NCBI RefSeq assembly: GCF_002288925.2
Contig: NW_022098026.1
Coordinates: 23,115,729 to 23,179,728, forward strand
Direction: 5' to 3'
From: Delphinapterus leucas
Taxonomy: Eukaryota; Chordata; Mammalia; Artiodactyla; Monodontidae
DNA length: 64,000 nt
The notes beneath the pieces were generated by a model. The model had not been told where the DNA came from. It worked only from the letters and a program-made list of their open reading frames with translations, and searched no databases. The position numbers and the translations under genes are program-made. Below, piece by piece: positions 44,701-56,829 of this stretch; within the stretch, counting starts at the first letter, position 1, and every line of letters starts with the position of its first letter.

Positions 44701-46129
44701 CTGGGTGAACAGACCATTTAAAGACCTGGGGAAAGTAACTCAAAGATGGCACTTTCCTTCTCTCGTGGTAGAATTCTAGGCAGGGTGACTTGGGATGGGA
44801 AAACTACTTCCTGGGAGAATAGAACTTTCCCAAAACCCCTTGAAGCATCCCAAGCAGGCACTGGTTTTTAGCTAAGCAAAACCAACCATTTCTGAGCTTC
44901 AATTTCAGTCATTTCTCTGAATTGGGGGGTCCTTTAGAACTCAGTTTGGAGCCTTTCCATGGGAGAGAAAAATTATAGTTGATTTCTTACTTTCATAAAA
45001 TAAAAAAAGAGGTAATGTGCCTTTTAGGAATCATACTAGTTATATCCTGATTTATATGTGTTGTGTTTGGTTTCTGACAAGATTTGATTTTCAGTGGCCA
45101 AATTGTTAAGCACATGAAAAGTTCTTACAACCAGCTGAGGAAAATGTTGTTTTCAGACCTCCCTTCCCTTGCTCAGCTTTCTATTTCTGTTAATGGGCTT
45201 AAAACTAATTAGAGTAAATTAATTCCTAAGAATAATAACAATTGCCAGGGAGTCGAACACTCACACTTTTTTCTTAAGAGGTGAGAGCTTCCTGGAGGTT
45301 GGGAAGCAATTACAACTTCGTAATGATCTATGGAAGGAAAGGAGACAGGATCTGTATCAATTATATTTTATTTATTTGTTTCAGAAGCTTTTAATGAATT
45401 TAAGGGGAAAATTAAACATCTCAATAAGAAGCGATTACCATCTCTGACCTGTGCTCCACCCGCCGTGGCCACAAGTGGCTCATTAGGCCACAAGTGGCTC
45501 ATGAGAAAGCACCAAAGGACACTGTGATGAGTAGTGCCCATGATTTATCCAGGAGCACTTTTCTTTCATACTTACCATTTGCAAAATACTTGGATGTCAT
45601 CAGCATATGGGACTCCTGGAGAAACATCTGTCTTACCAACTTGAAAAGCCAAAAGTGGAGAAGGCTAGTACCCTACCCAGATGTGGGAATCCACTCTTGA
45701 ATTTCATCCCTCGTTGTTCTTTGACCCAGTTTAAACAATATGCAGCTGAATGTACTCCCTGCAGTCAAAATATCTCTACTTAGGTAAATAACATTAGCAT
45801 CTAAGGCCAAGAAATCTCAATATTTCTGTGCTGTACGTGGTCTAACGGCTGAAGAAACTGTCATGTCAATCTCACCTCCAATATCTCTCTTAACTGTGTT
45901 CCTTTCCGCCCGTCTCTATAGCTAGAGCCACACTACCAACCCATATCATCCTTACCATTTCTTACCACTCCATATCGCTCTTAGTATATATGATCAGCTC
46001 ATACTGTTCTCAGTGTCCCATGTCACCCCTCTCCTATTTAGTCTCCACATTACTGAGTGGTTATTTTTTTCCCCTACAACACAGGTCTTATCATCACCAT
46101 TATCGTCACTAAAATTATATTATCATAAG
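44701..46129. other. Unassigned spacer
   Basis: No named repeat. The frame from 45330 is preceded by a polypyrimidine-AG-like sequence near 45361-45385, but there is no supporting donor, homology or conservation visible. Confidence 0.45.
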
Positions 46130-46620
46130 AAAAGCATCAGTCAGGTCTTAACTGCAAGCAAGAGGAATACATTCTGCCTAATTTAAGCAGAAAAGGATGT
46201 ACTGAATGGATACTGGGTAGTTTCTATATTCCTTAGGAAATCCAGACACCCATGTCTGAGGTTATACGACCAGGAATCCCTTCTTCTCAGGGTTAGTCTG
46301 AGAAGGGTACACAGCTTCCACCGCCAAACAGACTCTGCGTTTGCACCATTAGCACCTCTGAGGCAGGGCTTTGGATATTGCTGCCAGAGGTGCTGCCTCT
46401 AAGATCACATGCAAGTGCCACCCTATACCACTCTCCCCAGAGAGAAGTCTGTGCTATTGGCACTTTATTACTTAATGGGTTGCAGACTCCATATCTGTGT
46501 CAGAGGCATCCAGTTTGTGATACCTCAGCCAGGAGCCCAGGCTTAATCACATGGGGGCTGGCACTGTCAGCCTCTAAATGGGCTCTAATGTCCTTTGTTT
46601 GGGAGATTCCCAAACAAAGA
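46130..46620 (+). repeat. Ancient repeat-like segment, family not named
   Basis: 'aactgcaagcaagaggaatac' (46150) with 'taatttaagcagaaaaggatg' (46179) resembles the same old family as the segment at 50455-50890 ('gcaagtgacagaaaatgaac...cttaaacagaagggaatat'). I do not recall its name with confidence. Confidence 0.45.
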
Positions 46621-46649
46621 AAAGGGATTTAGATATCGGGTGGTCAAAA

Positions 46650-46795
46650 ATAATGACTAATGCCCACTTTAATATTACTTATTTAGCATCTACTATATGC
46701 CAAAGACTTTAGAGACATTATTTTCACAATATTTCAGCAAAATTGGTATTTTTTTGGGTCCATTTTATAAATTGGGAAATAAAATCCTAGACTTT
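46650..46795 (-). repeat. MIR-like fragment
   Basis: 'ttagcatctactatatgccaa' (46683) and 'tccattttataaattgggaaa' (46759) are in the order of an inverted MIR. Confidence 0.6.
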
Positions 46796-46859
46796 CAGGA
46801 TCAAGAGAGAACGCAAATGAAGAAAACTCAAACGGAGAACTTACTGGCTTATATAATTG

Positions 46860-46965
46860 AAATGTGAGTTCCATAAGAGTCAGACATTTATTTCATACAG
46901 TGATGAAGCCTTAATGCCTTTGGTTGTGCCTGGCACAGATCAGGCACTCAATGAAGCATTTAGAG
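46860..46965 (+). repeat. L2 3' end
   Basis: 'gttgtgcctggcacagatcag' (46923) followed by 'gcactcaatgaagcattt' fits an L2 3' end. Upstream text is too diverged to define. Confidence 0.6.
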
Positions 46966-47339
46966 TTGGATCCAGTAGGCTGGATCCAGGGTCTCAAAAG
47001 ATATCTTTGCAACTCAGCATTACCCTACCTCTCTGTTCTGCACCATGGTTTATACCCTGCCAGATTACACTGCCAATGGCAAAAGACTTCTCTTTTTCAT
47101 CATCTCCCCCTATATACATCAGAATGAAGTCTCATTGTCCTGGCCTCAGTCACATGCCACCTGTGAACTAATCACAGAGGCAAGAGTAAGAAAATGTTCA
47201 ATTGTCCAACCCTGGGTCACGTAACCATTTCTGAATTTTCAGGAAATCAAGCTGAACTATGTGGACTAAAACAAAGGAAGGAGCATCTGCCCAAAATGAA
47301 GTTTAGGGTCTTTCACCATTAATAAAAACAGAAGAAATG

Positions 47340-47592
47340 ACACTGGACAGGTAAAAATCAGCAAGTACCCACTGCATAGAGCACAGTTCTACACTGGTAA
47401 AACATTTTCAGCTTTTAACGTTCTTAACCACCAATTTCCTCCTTTGAGCCCTCAAGGATGCCACCAGAACAACACAAGCTTTATCTTTACAAGTAAGAAA
47501 CTGAAACTGAAGATCAGAGAGGGTAAGTGACTTGCCCAAGATCACAGAGTAAGGCAATAGACAGCCAGGACTTAAAGCCAGAGCTTCCATTT
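47340..47592 (-). repeat. MIR SINE
   Basis: Inverted MIR, well kept at 47510-47590: 'agatcagagagggtaagtgac' (47511), 'ttgcccaagatcacagagta' (47532), 'caggacttaaagccagagc' (47565). Confidence 0.8.
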
Positions 47593-48519
47593 TTCCCCAG
47601 TGCCTTTTCTCCTGGGCCCTGGAAATCTATGAAATATGAGAGGAAATATGAGAGGGTGGGGAATAACTAGCCTTCTCAAGAGCAGACAGCCTTTGAACTG
47701 AGGAACCTAGGTATAGGTAGCACTTCTATTGTGAGAATGTTTTATTTTCCTTAAAATAATACATGTAATTAATTTAGCTCACCTTATTAGCTAAAGCAAC
47801 ATCTTACTGCCTTTACCATTTGCAGCCACAGTGCTGATTAGTGCCTTTCATATCCTATTTAGGAAAGGATGTTGTATGTATTACCATGCCCTCCATGTAA
47901 TAAGTTTGACATTTCAGATGGCAACAAATGGCTAGAAAATTGGCCCCTTGAGACTAATAGCTCAGCAGCATTTACATATAATTATTCTGCCTGAGAATTT
48001 AATTTTGTTGGGCACAAAAATTATACTGAGTGAAGAGTCCCAGAGCAGTGAACCCTGGACTCAAGTGGTAGACATTAGCATGAACACCGGATTCTGGAAT
48101 ATTCTTTCCAATACTTAAAGGCAATTCCCCATGGCTGAGTGTATTTCTGCAACAAATTTATATAATGCTTCACTCTGTGTGGCACTAATTACTCTGCAAA
48201 TGTTACAAGTGGGTTCTTTTTTGGTCCCCACACTGTCATTTTTGTCATCATTCCATAGCTCTGATTGCCTGCCTCCTGAGTCATGGGTCATGAATTAACA
48301 GTTTTCCCTGGATATTTGCACTGCCCCTGCTCTTTCCAGTTAAAGGTCTTGTGATCCTGCTGGCTGAGGAAGGCAACAAGGTTACCATTAGCCCCCTCTC
48401 CCTTTTTTTGGATAAATTAAGAGAATAAAATCCAGAGAGACTCAGTGACTTAGTCAATGACATATAACTAGACAAGGAGAGTGGAGGTTATTTGATTCTC
48501 TGACTATACTGTTCCTCTC
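47593..48519. other. Unassigned spacer
   Basis: No named repeat or gene seen. A degraded inverted MIR-like patch with 'ccagagagactcagtgactta' (48432) may be present. Confidence 0.4.
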
Positions 48520-48703
48520 ACCATGTGCTCATTTGTCCATTCAACTTACATGATTACTGAGCGTCTACAATGTGCGAGGCATTGCATTATGTATGGAAAT
48601 ACAAAGGTCAACTAAAGGAATAAGGAATCTGCTTTCAAGAAACTTATATTCGAGTGGGAGACACAGAAAGTAAGTAATCAAATTAATATATTAAAAATTC
48701 CAG

Positions 48704-49022
48704 GGCTTCCCTGGTGGCGCAGTGGTTGAGAGTCTGCCTGCTAATGCAGGGGACACGGGTTCGAGCCCTGCTCTGGGAGGATCCCACATGCCGCAGAGCA
48801 ACTAGGTCCGTGAGCTACAACTACTGAGCCTGCGCGTCTGGAGCCTGTGCTCCGCAACAAGAGAGGCCGCGATAGTGAGAGGCCCGCGCACTGCAATGAA
48901 GAGTGGCCCCCGCTTGCCACAACTAGAGAAAGCCCTAGCACAGAAATGAAGACCCAACACAGCAAAAATAAATAAATTAATTAATAAACTCCTACCTACC
49001 CCCAACATCTTTAAAAAAAAAA
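48704..49022 (+). mobile_element. CHR-type tRNA-derived SINE, older subtype
   Basis: A plus-strand SINE with head 'gggcttccctggtggcgcag'. The A box (tggcgcagtgg, 48715-48725) and B box (ggttcgagccc, 48758-48768) are recognisable. The longer body with 'agcacagaaatgaagaccc' and an 'aataaataaattaattaa' tail (48967-48985) matches the 6.2 kb copy rather than the shorter copies. A 24-bp non-SINE segment and a 10-A run (49013-49022) follow the tail. No convincing target-site duplication was found. Confidence 0.9.
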
Positions 49023-49232
49023 CCCAATTTGAGATAAGAGCTATAAATAAAATGATATGATAGAAAGTACCTGGCAGTGGGGAGAAGTACTGATTCAGAC
49101 TGAGCAGTCTGGGAAGGGCTCTGGGAAGAGAGATTTTTAAACTGAGAACTGAAATATAAGAAGGAGCTAGCCAGAGAAAGAACCAGGGAGATAGCATCAG
49201 GGGTAGTAGAAACCTCAGGAATAAATGTCTTA

Positions 49233-49633
49233 CAATCCATATAGAAAAGGATGAGTTACTTGCATTAATCAAAATGAGTCTGATGTAACAATTGACTCAC
49301 TTTTGAGAAGTAAGTTCTCTCTTCCTATGAAAAGGCTGAAATTGTAGACTTACAGCAATTATATAAGAAAACTTTCTCAAATTTTCAGCTCTAAGATGAG
49401 TAAGGTCTGAGGATCCAATGCATAACATGGTGATTATAGTTGATAACACTGTATTGTACAACTGAAATTTTCTAAGAGAGTAGCACTTAAATATTCTTCC
49501 TTTAAAAGAGATAAATATGTGAGGTGATGGATGGGAGGAATTAACTAGATGGTGGATGGGAGGAATCCTTTCACACTTTGAGTATATTACAATTTTATTT
49601 GTCAAGTATACTTCAATAAAACTGAAAAAAAAA
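49233..49633 (+). mobile_element. Old LINE-1 3' end (L1MA/L1MB-like)
   Basis: L1 3' UTR sequence with 'atagttgataacactgtattg' (49436), 'tatgtgaggtgatgg' (49516) and 'caataaaactgaaaaaaaaa' at the end. The flanking duplication gaataaatgtc(t/c)ta is at 49219-49232 and 49634-49647 (13 of 14). A 25-bp near-repeat 'ggatgggaggaat' at 49528-49565 is a local duplication. The family name is from memory. Confidence 0.8.
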
Positions 49634-50214
49634 GAATAAATGTCCTAGTACACAAAAGAGCTTGGAATGTTCTAAGAACCTGCAGAAGGCTTATGCGGCT
49701 GGTGAACGGTTTTCAGATATAGTTTGTATACAGGACTGGCAACTTGCTAATGGATGGGACACAGAGAGAGAGGGGAAGGGAGAGATCAGGGAGTTCTCCT
49801 TCACTATGACCTTGAGAAGCCGAGAACCTGGGACTGCCATTGATTAAAATGGGAAAGTCAGCAAGAGAACAGGTTGAGGTGTCATTTGGGAATCACGAAT
49901 CCCATTTTGGGCATGTAAAGAGATTCCTGTAAAACAACTAATTCAAGACATAAAAGAGGTAGGTTCGCTATATAGGCCTAAAACCGGAGGGATCTCTGCT
50001 GAGGTTGAAAACCCTTTTATAGTAGTCAATATCTGATGATGTCTAGACTTTAAATGGTGATACTTCACATGACTTAACCTAGGTACTATAAGCGATGGCT
50101 TCCATTGCTGACCTTTCCTCTCCATTACAGGAAAGATACTGGACAAATAGAGAAACTGGTTATGATTCTCAAGCAGGTATTTTTACCTTAGCAGTAATAA
50201 TGGAATCTTTTCTT

Positions 50215-50430
50215 ACTCTAGGGAAGTAGAGTGAAACATGGGCTTTGGAATCAGGCTGCATAGGTTTGAATCCTAACTCTGAATCTCACTTAACTCATGC
50301 ATGAATTGGGGATCATCATACTTATGTCATAGAGTTGGAGATGATTAAATTTAAGTAAAGTATGTTCAGTGCCAATGGCACCTTACACGCAGTGAGAGCT
50401 AAATAAATATGCATCATCATTGTCAGTCAT
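50215..50430 (+). repeat. MIR SINE
   Basis: Plus-strand MIR: 'catgggctttggaatcaggc' (50238), 'taggtttgaatcctaactctg' (50261), 'tatgttcagtgccaatgg' (50361), 'agctaaataaatatgcatc' (50397). Confidence 0.8.
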
Positions 50431-50454
50431 TAATTTTGGTTATTGATCTGATTT

Positions 50455-50890
50455 CATAGATAACTGTATTTGAAAGAGCTCTCATTTGCAAGTGACAGAA
50501 AATGAACTCACAACTCACTTAAACAGAAGGGAATATATTGGATCGTAACTGAAAAAGCTAAGGTCATAGAGATCAGACTAATGATGTCATCAGGAAGCTT
50601 TTTCTGTGTCTCTTTGCTCTGCTCCCTTTTCTGTTGCCTTAATCCTCGGGCTGACTCCTATTCAATAGTAAAATGACCACCAGAAGCTCCAACATGACTA
50701 TTGCTTCTGCCAAAACCACAGGATTTTGCAAAAAAACCATTTCTTTTTCAGTAGTTCTGATTAAAGTGCCGAGGCTGGGTCCCATTTTCAGAGTCCTTGA
50801 ACCAAACGTGGTCATGGAGAGAGGGGAGAGAAGATTTTTCAGCCCCTTGTGAACCCAGAGTGGAAGACAAGTAGTTCCCCAATGAAAATT
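50455..50890 (+). repeat. Ancient repeat-like segment, family not named
   Basis: 'tttgcaagtgacagaaaatga' (50485), 'cttaaacagaagggaatatat' (50518) and 'gtcatcaggaagctttttctg' (50587) fit an old mammalian repeat that also occurs at 46130-46620. Family not assigned. Confidence 0.5.
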
Positions 50891-51344
50891 AAAGTGTAGT
50901 TACCAAAGGAGATGTGATTTCTGAAGATGCTTTAAAAAGAAGAGAGTTCTTAAGTACCAGTAACAAACCAAGTACCAGAAAAAGCTAGCACATCAATAGA
51001 TGATAAAAGTATAATTTGGTAAAGGCTAAGTCACATATGGTCAGAGGGTTAAGTACACTCAGAAGAAGATGCAGTCAACTCAGCTAAAAGGAATGGGGAA
51101 ATATCAGGAAATTTGGCCACCAGAGACAGTATAACTGGAGTTTAGAATAAAGTAGCTATCTGTTCCTCAGCTGTCCTACTTCCGGGCATCCCTTCCCCTT
51201 GAAGAAGCTATATTTACAAAGTCATTGACTGTTAGGAACTGAAATGCTTACTCTGCATTAGCGATGGATGTAACTCCTTCCTCTTGGCCTGGAAAAAGGT
51301 TGGCACGTTGACCACATCTGATTCCATACCCCATCCCCCTTTAT
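50891..51344. other. Unassigned spacer
   Basis: No gene or named family seen. Confidence 0.4.
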
Positions 51345-52130
51345 GGTCTATACCAAGAAACTTGGTTATTTTTGATACTTCCCTCTCCCTCATCCACTAC
51401 ATCCACTCAATCACTAAATCCTGCCATGTCACTTCCTAATTATGTGTCATAAGCAATCACTTTACTCCACCTGCACAGCCAACTCCACTCCAAGCCAGCA
51501 TCACCTCTAACCCAGACTACTGTAATAGAAATCTAGAGCCAGGGATAGCCTTTAGAAACACAAAGTAGATAGTGTTATTCCACTGCTTCGGTCTCTTTGG
51601 TCACTTCCTCCATACTCTGAAGAGAAAAATTAAATCCCTTCAATAGCCGACTAGGCCTCTATATGATCCAGCCCCTGCCTATCTGTTCAGCCTCAACTCA
51701 TGATATTTTCATCCTCATGCTCTAAGTTTCAGATATGTTAACCCTCCCCACTTTTAAGTTATTTTTAGTTTCTTCCAACCTCAGGGAGTTCATTTATTCT
51801 GTTTATTCTTCCTACCCCCAACCTTGTCCCCTTTTTCTTCTTTATCTTATTAAATTCTATGTATCATTCAGCTAAATGATTAGTTACCACTTCTACAAGA
51901 AGTTCTTCCTAGAGCCCCCCAGACTAGATGAGTTTCCAGGCTCTAACACCTCCCAGTATTTCCCCTTCACAGCAATTATCATTATAATTAAAGAAACAGA
52001 CTCTCACTGGCCTATTAACTCCCTGAGGGTAAGGACTGGGTTGTCTTGACACATCCTTGTATTTACAATGCCTAGAACAGGGCCTGCCATGCCTCCCTTG
52101 CTTGATGAATAGTTGTGGAATGGATGCATG
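51345..52130 (+). repeat. L2 LINE fragment, long 3' region
   Basis: Plus-strand L2 over about 785 bp: 'cactcaatcactaaatcctgc' (51404), 'agactactgtaatagaaatc' (51514), 'ctctatatgatccagcccctg' (51657), 'aaagaaacagactctcactgg' (51991), 'caatgcctagaacagggcctg' (52066). Confidence 0.85.
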
Positions 52131-53284
52131 AATTTTTGACACTGGTCTGCCCTCCTCTGGATAGAGCAGATCACTGTTTCAGGGTAGGTTCATTTGCAAA
52201 TGCCTAAAAATAAAAATGAAATGCAAACAAAATGTTCCTTGTTAGAATGAAGCTGCTGAGAGAGAGCAGTTTAAAAAGCTGATTCTGAGAAAAAGAAAAT
52301 GGAAACCTAATACTCCTTAAATAGCTTCTTAAATACAGTCATCCATCAAAAGTCATGTCTTTGTGGATCTTCATTACGTGGGGAACCTATTGAAAAATGC
52401 ACAGCCCCTTATTGCAAAACACAGAACAGTGCCTTGCAAAGAATTTACAGAAATTGAGGATTTCAACAGACACAGCTGAGACCAAGAAGTTATAGTCCTG
52501 TTGTCAGCGAGAGGCAATAATCGAAGTCACCCAACTAAATACTATTTTTGATAACATCTTGGCCATCGAAAAATATTAGCTGGAGGCCATGATGGAAAAG
52601 CTACTAAGCTGGCACTCTTCCGCACACAGAGAAACAACAATCTACCTCCTGGGCAGTGAGTCAGGAGCTTGAATAGAAAAGCCATCGGTTACTAAGGCTG
52701 TGCAATGTCCTGTTGGGAACTTTGAAAGAAACAGAAGACTCGGGTCATGACCCTCAAATCCCCATGCTCAGATCAAAAATTAAATATTAATTTAGATCAA
52801 ACCACCCTGCTGTCTTCAATGCTGAATTCAGCTTATTGTTAGTTCTGCTGGATTGCTTAATCAGACTGGATTCTGTCAAACCAGACGTGCATAAGGTGCT
52901 AGAGATGAAAATGTATCAAACGACACAATCGACTAGAGCCAGACAGAGAATTCTGCAAGGCCATGTGGTAAAGCAGAGGATGCCTGGAAGGGAGCAGGAA
53001 GGGAGTGCCCAGAGTCAGCTATTTAGACTGAATTAAAAGGGACTTGGTCAAAGACATGGAAAATGTGAAAGTGGCAGCAATGGTGGTAACAATAATTAGC
53101 GTGATCACGATCATTGAGGATCTACAAAGCACTATCTCATTTAACCAGCAAGATGGCTCAGAGACAGGAAGAAATATAGACATGAATTGAGTCACTTAAT
53201 TTGGTCACGATAAATGATAGTAGGGGAGTTGAATTATTTAAGAGTTAATATCCCCACTCATAAGGATATCTTATCATTCTTGCC
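52131..53284. other. Unassigned stretch
   Basis: No named repeat except a possible inverted MIR patch near 53090-53160 ('gaggatctacaaagcactat', 53117). No gene seen. Confidence 0.45.
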
Positions 53285-53810
53285 CTTAACACCTGTATTT
53301 TAGAGCCTTCACTGGGTCCCCATGTCTCAAACTGTCTGTGTCTTGACTTCAAAGTCATCTGTTATTGCCCACACCCTGCCTGGCTGAGCTTCTTTCCCAC
53401 TGTTTCTCAGTACTTTCCCATCCACACTCAAGTACCATCAACATGACCCAGTCATTCACACCTCCACATCTTCACCACGCCAGCTCCCCAGCCTACTGCC
53501 CTCTTCCCTCTGCCCACCAAGGCTTAGTTCAGATACCATTTCCTCCAGAAGGGTTTTCCTGGCTACTTGTTCCTCTGTTTTCTGAACAACTAGAATATTA
53601 CATTTTTAAGCCTATAATTATAACACATTCTTAGATTTTGTTTCAAGTGGCTTCATGTTTTCATATATGTTTGCTTTTGCCTTTAAACTAGACAACTTCA
53701 GGGCAGAGACAGTGTCTTATGTCTCTTTGTTGTCCCCAGGTGGTTCATTCTGTGTGGAGCTCAGAATAGTGCTGAACACACTTGTTCTTTGATCAATCCC
53801 GCTTCTTTCC
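53285..53810 (+). repeat. L2 LINE fragment
   Basis: 'cactgggtccccatgtctc' (53310), 'cccaccaaggcttagttcag' (53513), 'taccatttcctccagaaggg' (53534), and 'ggcagagacagtgtcttatg' (53702) near the 3' end follow L2 order. The middle has AT-rich sequence near 53640-53690 that is less clearly L2. Confidence 0.7.
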
Positions 53811-54294
53811 ATCATGGGTGTGTGTTGAGAAAAACCTTAGGGGGACACTTTAAAATCTGCAGGTTTGATACAACAGAATTTCAGGACTAATTTCCAGTCA
53901 TTCCCTTGACAGCTGCCTGCATAATATCCCGTTCATTATTTTTTAAAGTCAGTTTATATTTTAATGCAGCAAGAGAATATTGGACAGCTCCCAAGAGTAA
54001 AATTATCATCAAAGAGAAACTCTCCACTTTAAGACTAAGAAAAACTCAAGCTATTTGGGGTAGGTAAGGGGGCAGGGAGAAGAACGAATGATGACTGGTC
54101 TCAAAACAGCTCTCGCTGGAAAAGCAACACACAGATTGGAAGACCTGGGCTCCGTTCCTGCTCTTCCAAGCTGCCCTTTGACCCCCAGAAAACCAGTCAG
54201 CAGCTTTCTAAGCATCTAATTAAGGACAGTATCTCACCACCTGCATGCATAGTGTTCTAAGTCTGTTCATTCTACATTCTTATTCATACACATG

Positions 54295-54950
54295 TCCTTC
54301 TCTGTGGTCTCCTAACTCCAACTTTACTGCCTTTGAGGCACTCTCCTTCCTAGATCCAGTATAACTTCCCTATAAAGTAACATAATCACATCACCTGCCT
54401 TTTGAAATCCCTCAGTGACTCTCCATCACTTTAGAGAAAAAGTCTATACTCATTAGCTTGGTGTATAAGGCCCTTTATGGTCTGTTTCTTGTTTACACAT
54501 CCGACGGCTTCCCTCTCCAATTCCGCTTTGATTCCAAAGCTCCAGTTACACTTAACTTATTTTATTTACAGTAACTCACATTTGCACTATCTCATCTCCA
54601 AGTTTTCACACATGAAATTTTTACCAAGAACACTCCACCCACATCCAAACCTTCAACATAATAACTTTTTATTCTTTGGGCCTCAACTTTGACATCCTTT
54701 CCTCCCAGAATTTGTCCTGACTCCAATTCTAAGTTAGATGCCCAGCTTATGTTCTCAATATACAATCTATAATTTCCCCCACTGTGGCATAGATCACACT
54801 GGGTTGTAATTCTTGTTCTAGTTATTCGTCTGTGTCCCATCAAGATTATAATTTCCTTTTAGGTAAAGACTACATCTGTCTTTTTGACTGAGGTATTTCC
54901 AGAGCCTAAAATGGTTCTTAGTCCACAGTATAAATGCTCAGTAAGTAGCT
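54295..54950 (+). repeat. L2 LINE fragment
   Basis: 'aaatccctcagtgactctcc' (54404), 'aaaaagtctatactcattagc' (54438), 'ataaggccctttatggtctg' (54466), 'caacataataactttttatt', 'ggtaaagactacatctgtc' (54862), and 'agtccacagtataaatgctc' (54920). The order fits an L2 of about 650 bp. Confidence 0.8.
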
Positions 54951-55050
54951 TGGAAGGAAGGGAGGGAGGGAAAGAGGGAGGGAGTGGGGAGAGAGTCAGG
55001 AAATAATCAAAAAAGGAAGGGAGGGAGGAGAATAAGGGAAATAATGATCA
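54947..55050 (+). repeat. Polypurine tract (GGAA/GGGA-rich)
   Basis: About 100 bp of mainly A and G on the plus strand, with runs such as 'gggagggagggaaagaggg' (54959) directly after an L2 3' end; the L2 tail probably seeded it. Confidence 0.8.
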
Positions 55051-55609
55051 TTTCTGGGGCAAACAAATCAATGCCATAGATTTTCAAAAGATGTAGCCAT
55101 TTCCTGGGTGAGAAGAAAATGAACTTGCCAGTTTCTATCATGAAAAACACTAAAACTCCCATTGGGAATGAAGTGTAGATATGAAGTTTCTAGATCTTAA
55201 GCAGTTGTTCTCTTTAGCAAAATATGTGCAAATTGATACTAAGCTCTGTAGGTGTGAACATGGAATACTAATGCTGCCAAAAAGAGATTTATTTTGAGAT
55301 CTGAGACCCCTGAGCTAGAGGCATATAACTTATTTACTTTCCAAGCATGGAATTTCATTTGAATTGGAAAGAGATAACCTCAAAATCATGGTGCATATAT
55401 TTTGCTACAATAAAAACAAACAAAAAAGTAAAAGAAAAAAAACATGCTGCAATATGCCTCCAAGAGATTCATGACATATGTTTGTAGACCTCTCCAGGAG
55501 GAGACTGTTGGCAGAATGGCTAGAAAAATCCCTGACTGAATGAAATGATCAAGTCAAAACTCACATTCATCACTTTACAGTCCATAAAATGTTTTCAAAT
55601 GCATTAGAG
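55051..55609. other. Unassigned spacer
   Basis: No gene or named family. It contains an A-rich patch at 55410-55443. Confidence 0.4.
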
Positions 55610-56345
55610 CATGTTTCTCTCAAGAACAGATCATTCTACTCTCTTGCTTTAGATCCCCCAATGGTTGCCCCTTGTTCTTAGAATAAAATTCAGAAACCTT
55701 ATTATGACCTCAAGGTTCTACATGGTCTAGCCCTTGCCCTCTGCAACTCTCCAACTTCATCTTACCAATTCTACTAAAAGAAGCCAGTCTGCAAACTGTT
55801 ACTGGGATATGATGCATTATGGATGCCAGGCTGTACATCAACTATATAACTAAGCATACTGTTACATTCAGCTGACTTTTCTTCAGAAAAATTTTCTCAA
55901 TGAAAGAATAATTGCATTGATTTACACTCTTATGCAAGCTCCTAAGCTTGCTGCAGACCAGTAACAGAGAATGTGGAGATGGACTAGTCTATGGACCACA
56001 TGTTGAATAGCAAGGCATACAGCCCTCTCGCCTCCTGTCAATATCTTTTAGTAACATGGGTCTTCACTCTCTAGAAGCACCCTTTCTGGTGACCTCTCAA
56101 CCTTCAGCTCTCAGGTCTCCATCACCTCCTTAGAGAGGCTTTCTCTGACTACCCTACCTAAAGCAGCACCCTCCACCTCCAATCCAATTGCTTCTCTATT
56201 TTTTTCATAGTACTTATCACGATTATCATTTTGTTTTCTCTGCTTGTTTATTACATGTCTACCACTACTACCTCTCCCCTAACAAAACAAAATGTGCTTG
56301 GTGCATAGTAGATACACATTAAGTATTTGTTGAATGAACAATTTA
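55610..56345 (+). repeat. L2 LINE fragment interrupted by about 250 bp of other sequence
   Basis: 5' part at 55610-55780 ('ttagatcccccaatggttgcc' at 55649, 'ctacatggtctagcccttgc' at 55717). 3' part at about 56040-56345 ('cttagagaggctttctctgac' at 56129, 'tggtgcatagtagatacac' at 56299, 'ttgttgaatgaac'). The sequence between includes 'ggaccacatgttgaatagc' (55993), which resembles the end of a hAT-Charlie MER element. That part is uncertain. Confidence 0.65.
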
Positions 56346-56349
56346 ACAA

Positions 56350-56640
56350 CCTTGTGAGATAGGAGTTATAATTCCAATTCTATAAATGAGAAAATTGAAG
56401 TTCAGGGAGTTGAAATGTCTATTAAAGTGTCAATCTTTTACAGTTTTGTTTTGCTTTAAAGTTAAGAAAGTACTTGCATAAATATGAGCTCTTAATATTA
56501 TGTATTAAGTACCACAGCATCTGTGGTGAGAAGGAAACCAACGTTCAAAGAAAACTAGTGACTAGTCCAGCATCATTCATAACTAAGTGATAAAGGGCAA
56601 GAAAACAAAGCCACGTCTTCTAAATCCAAGATTAGTGTCT
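56350..56640 (-). repeat. MIR SINE, diverged
   Basis: Inverted MIR: 'aaatgagaaaattgaagttca' (56384), 'gaaaactagtgactagtcca' (56549) and 'cagcatcattcataactaag'. The 110 bp between the two matching parts is not clearly MIR. Confidence 0.5.
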
Positions 56641-56829
56641 ACTAAAGGAGATAACATGACCGTCTAAGAGTGTTTTAGAAGGCTCTCCAAAAAGTGATAT
56701 ACCTGTTTTTAAGGAGATGCAGGCTTTATTGGAGGTGGTGGTAGCAGGGTGTTAAAGGAGATGGAGGAAGTCTTGATTCTGCTTTCCCTGATTCTGGGAA
56801 AATGGCTCAACCATCTGAATTACTATCGA

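Larger units (their letters stand above)
48520..49925 (-). repeat. L2 fragment carrying two nested insertions
   Basis: Inverted L2 from 'tgattactgagcgtctacaat' (48551) and 'tctgctttcaagaaacttata' (48629). It is interrupted by a SINE at 48704-49022, resumes at 49023-49218 ('gggaagggctctgggaagag' at 49110), is interrupted by an old L1 3' end at 49233-49633, and resumes at 49648 ('agagcttggaatgttctaag' at 49657) to about 49925 ('ttgggcatgtaaag'). Confidence 0.72.

Noticed and set aside
45330..45527. Possible exon preceded by a polypyrimidine tract and AG near 45361-45385
   Set aside because: No homology, donor site or neighbouring exon supports it; such tracts are common in AT-rich DNA.
48704..48790. 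tRNA-gene-like A and B boxes
   Set aside because: They belong to a tRNA-derived SINE; no cloverleaf with acceptor stem and no independent tRNA gene was found.
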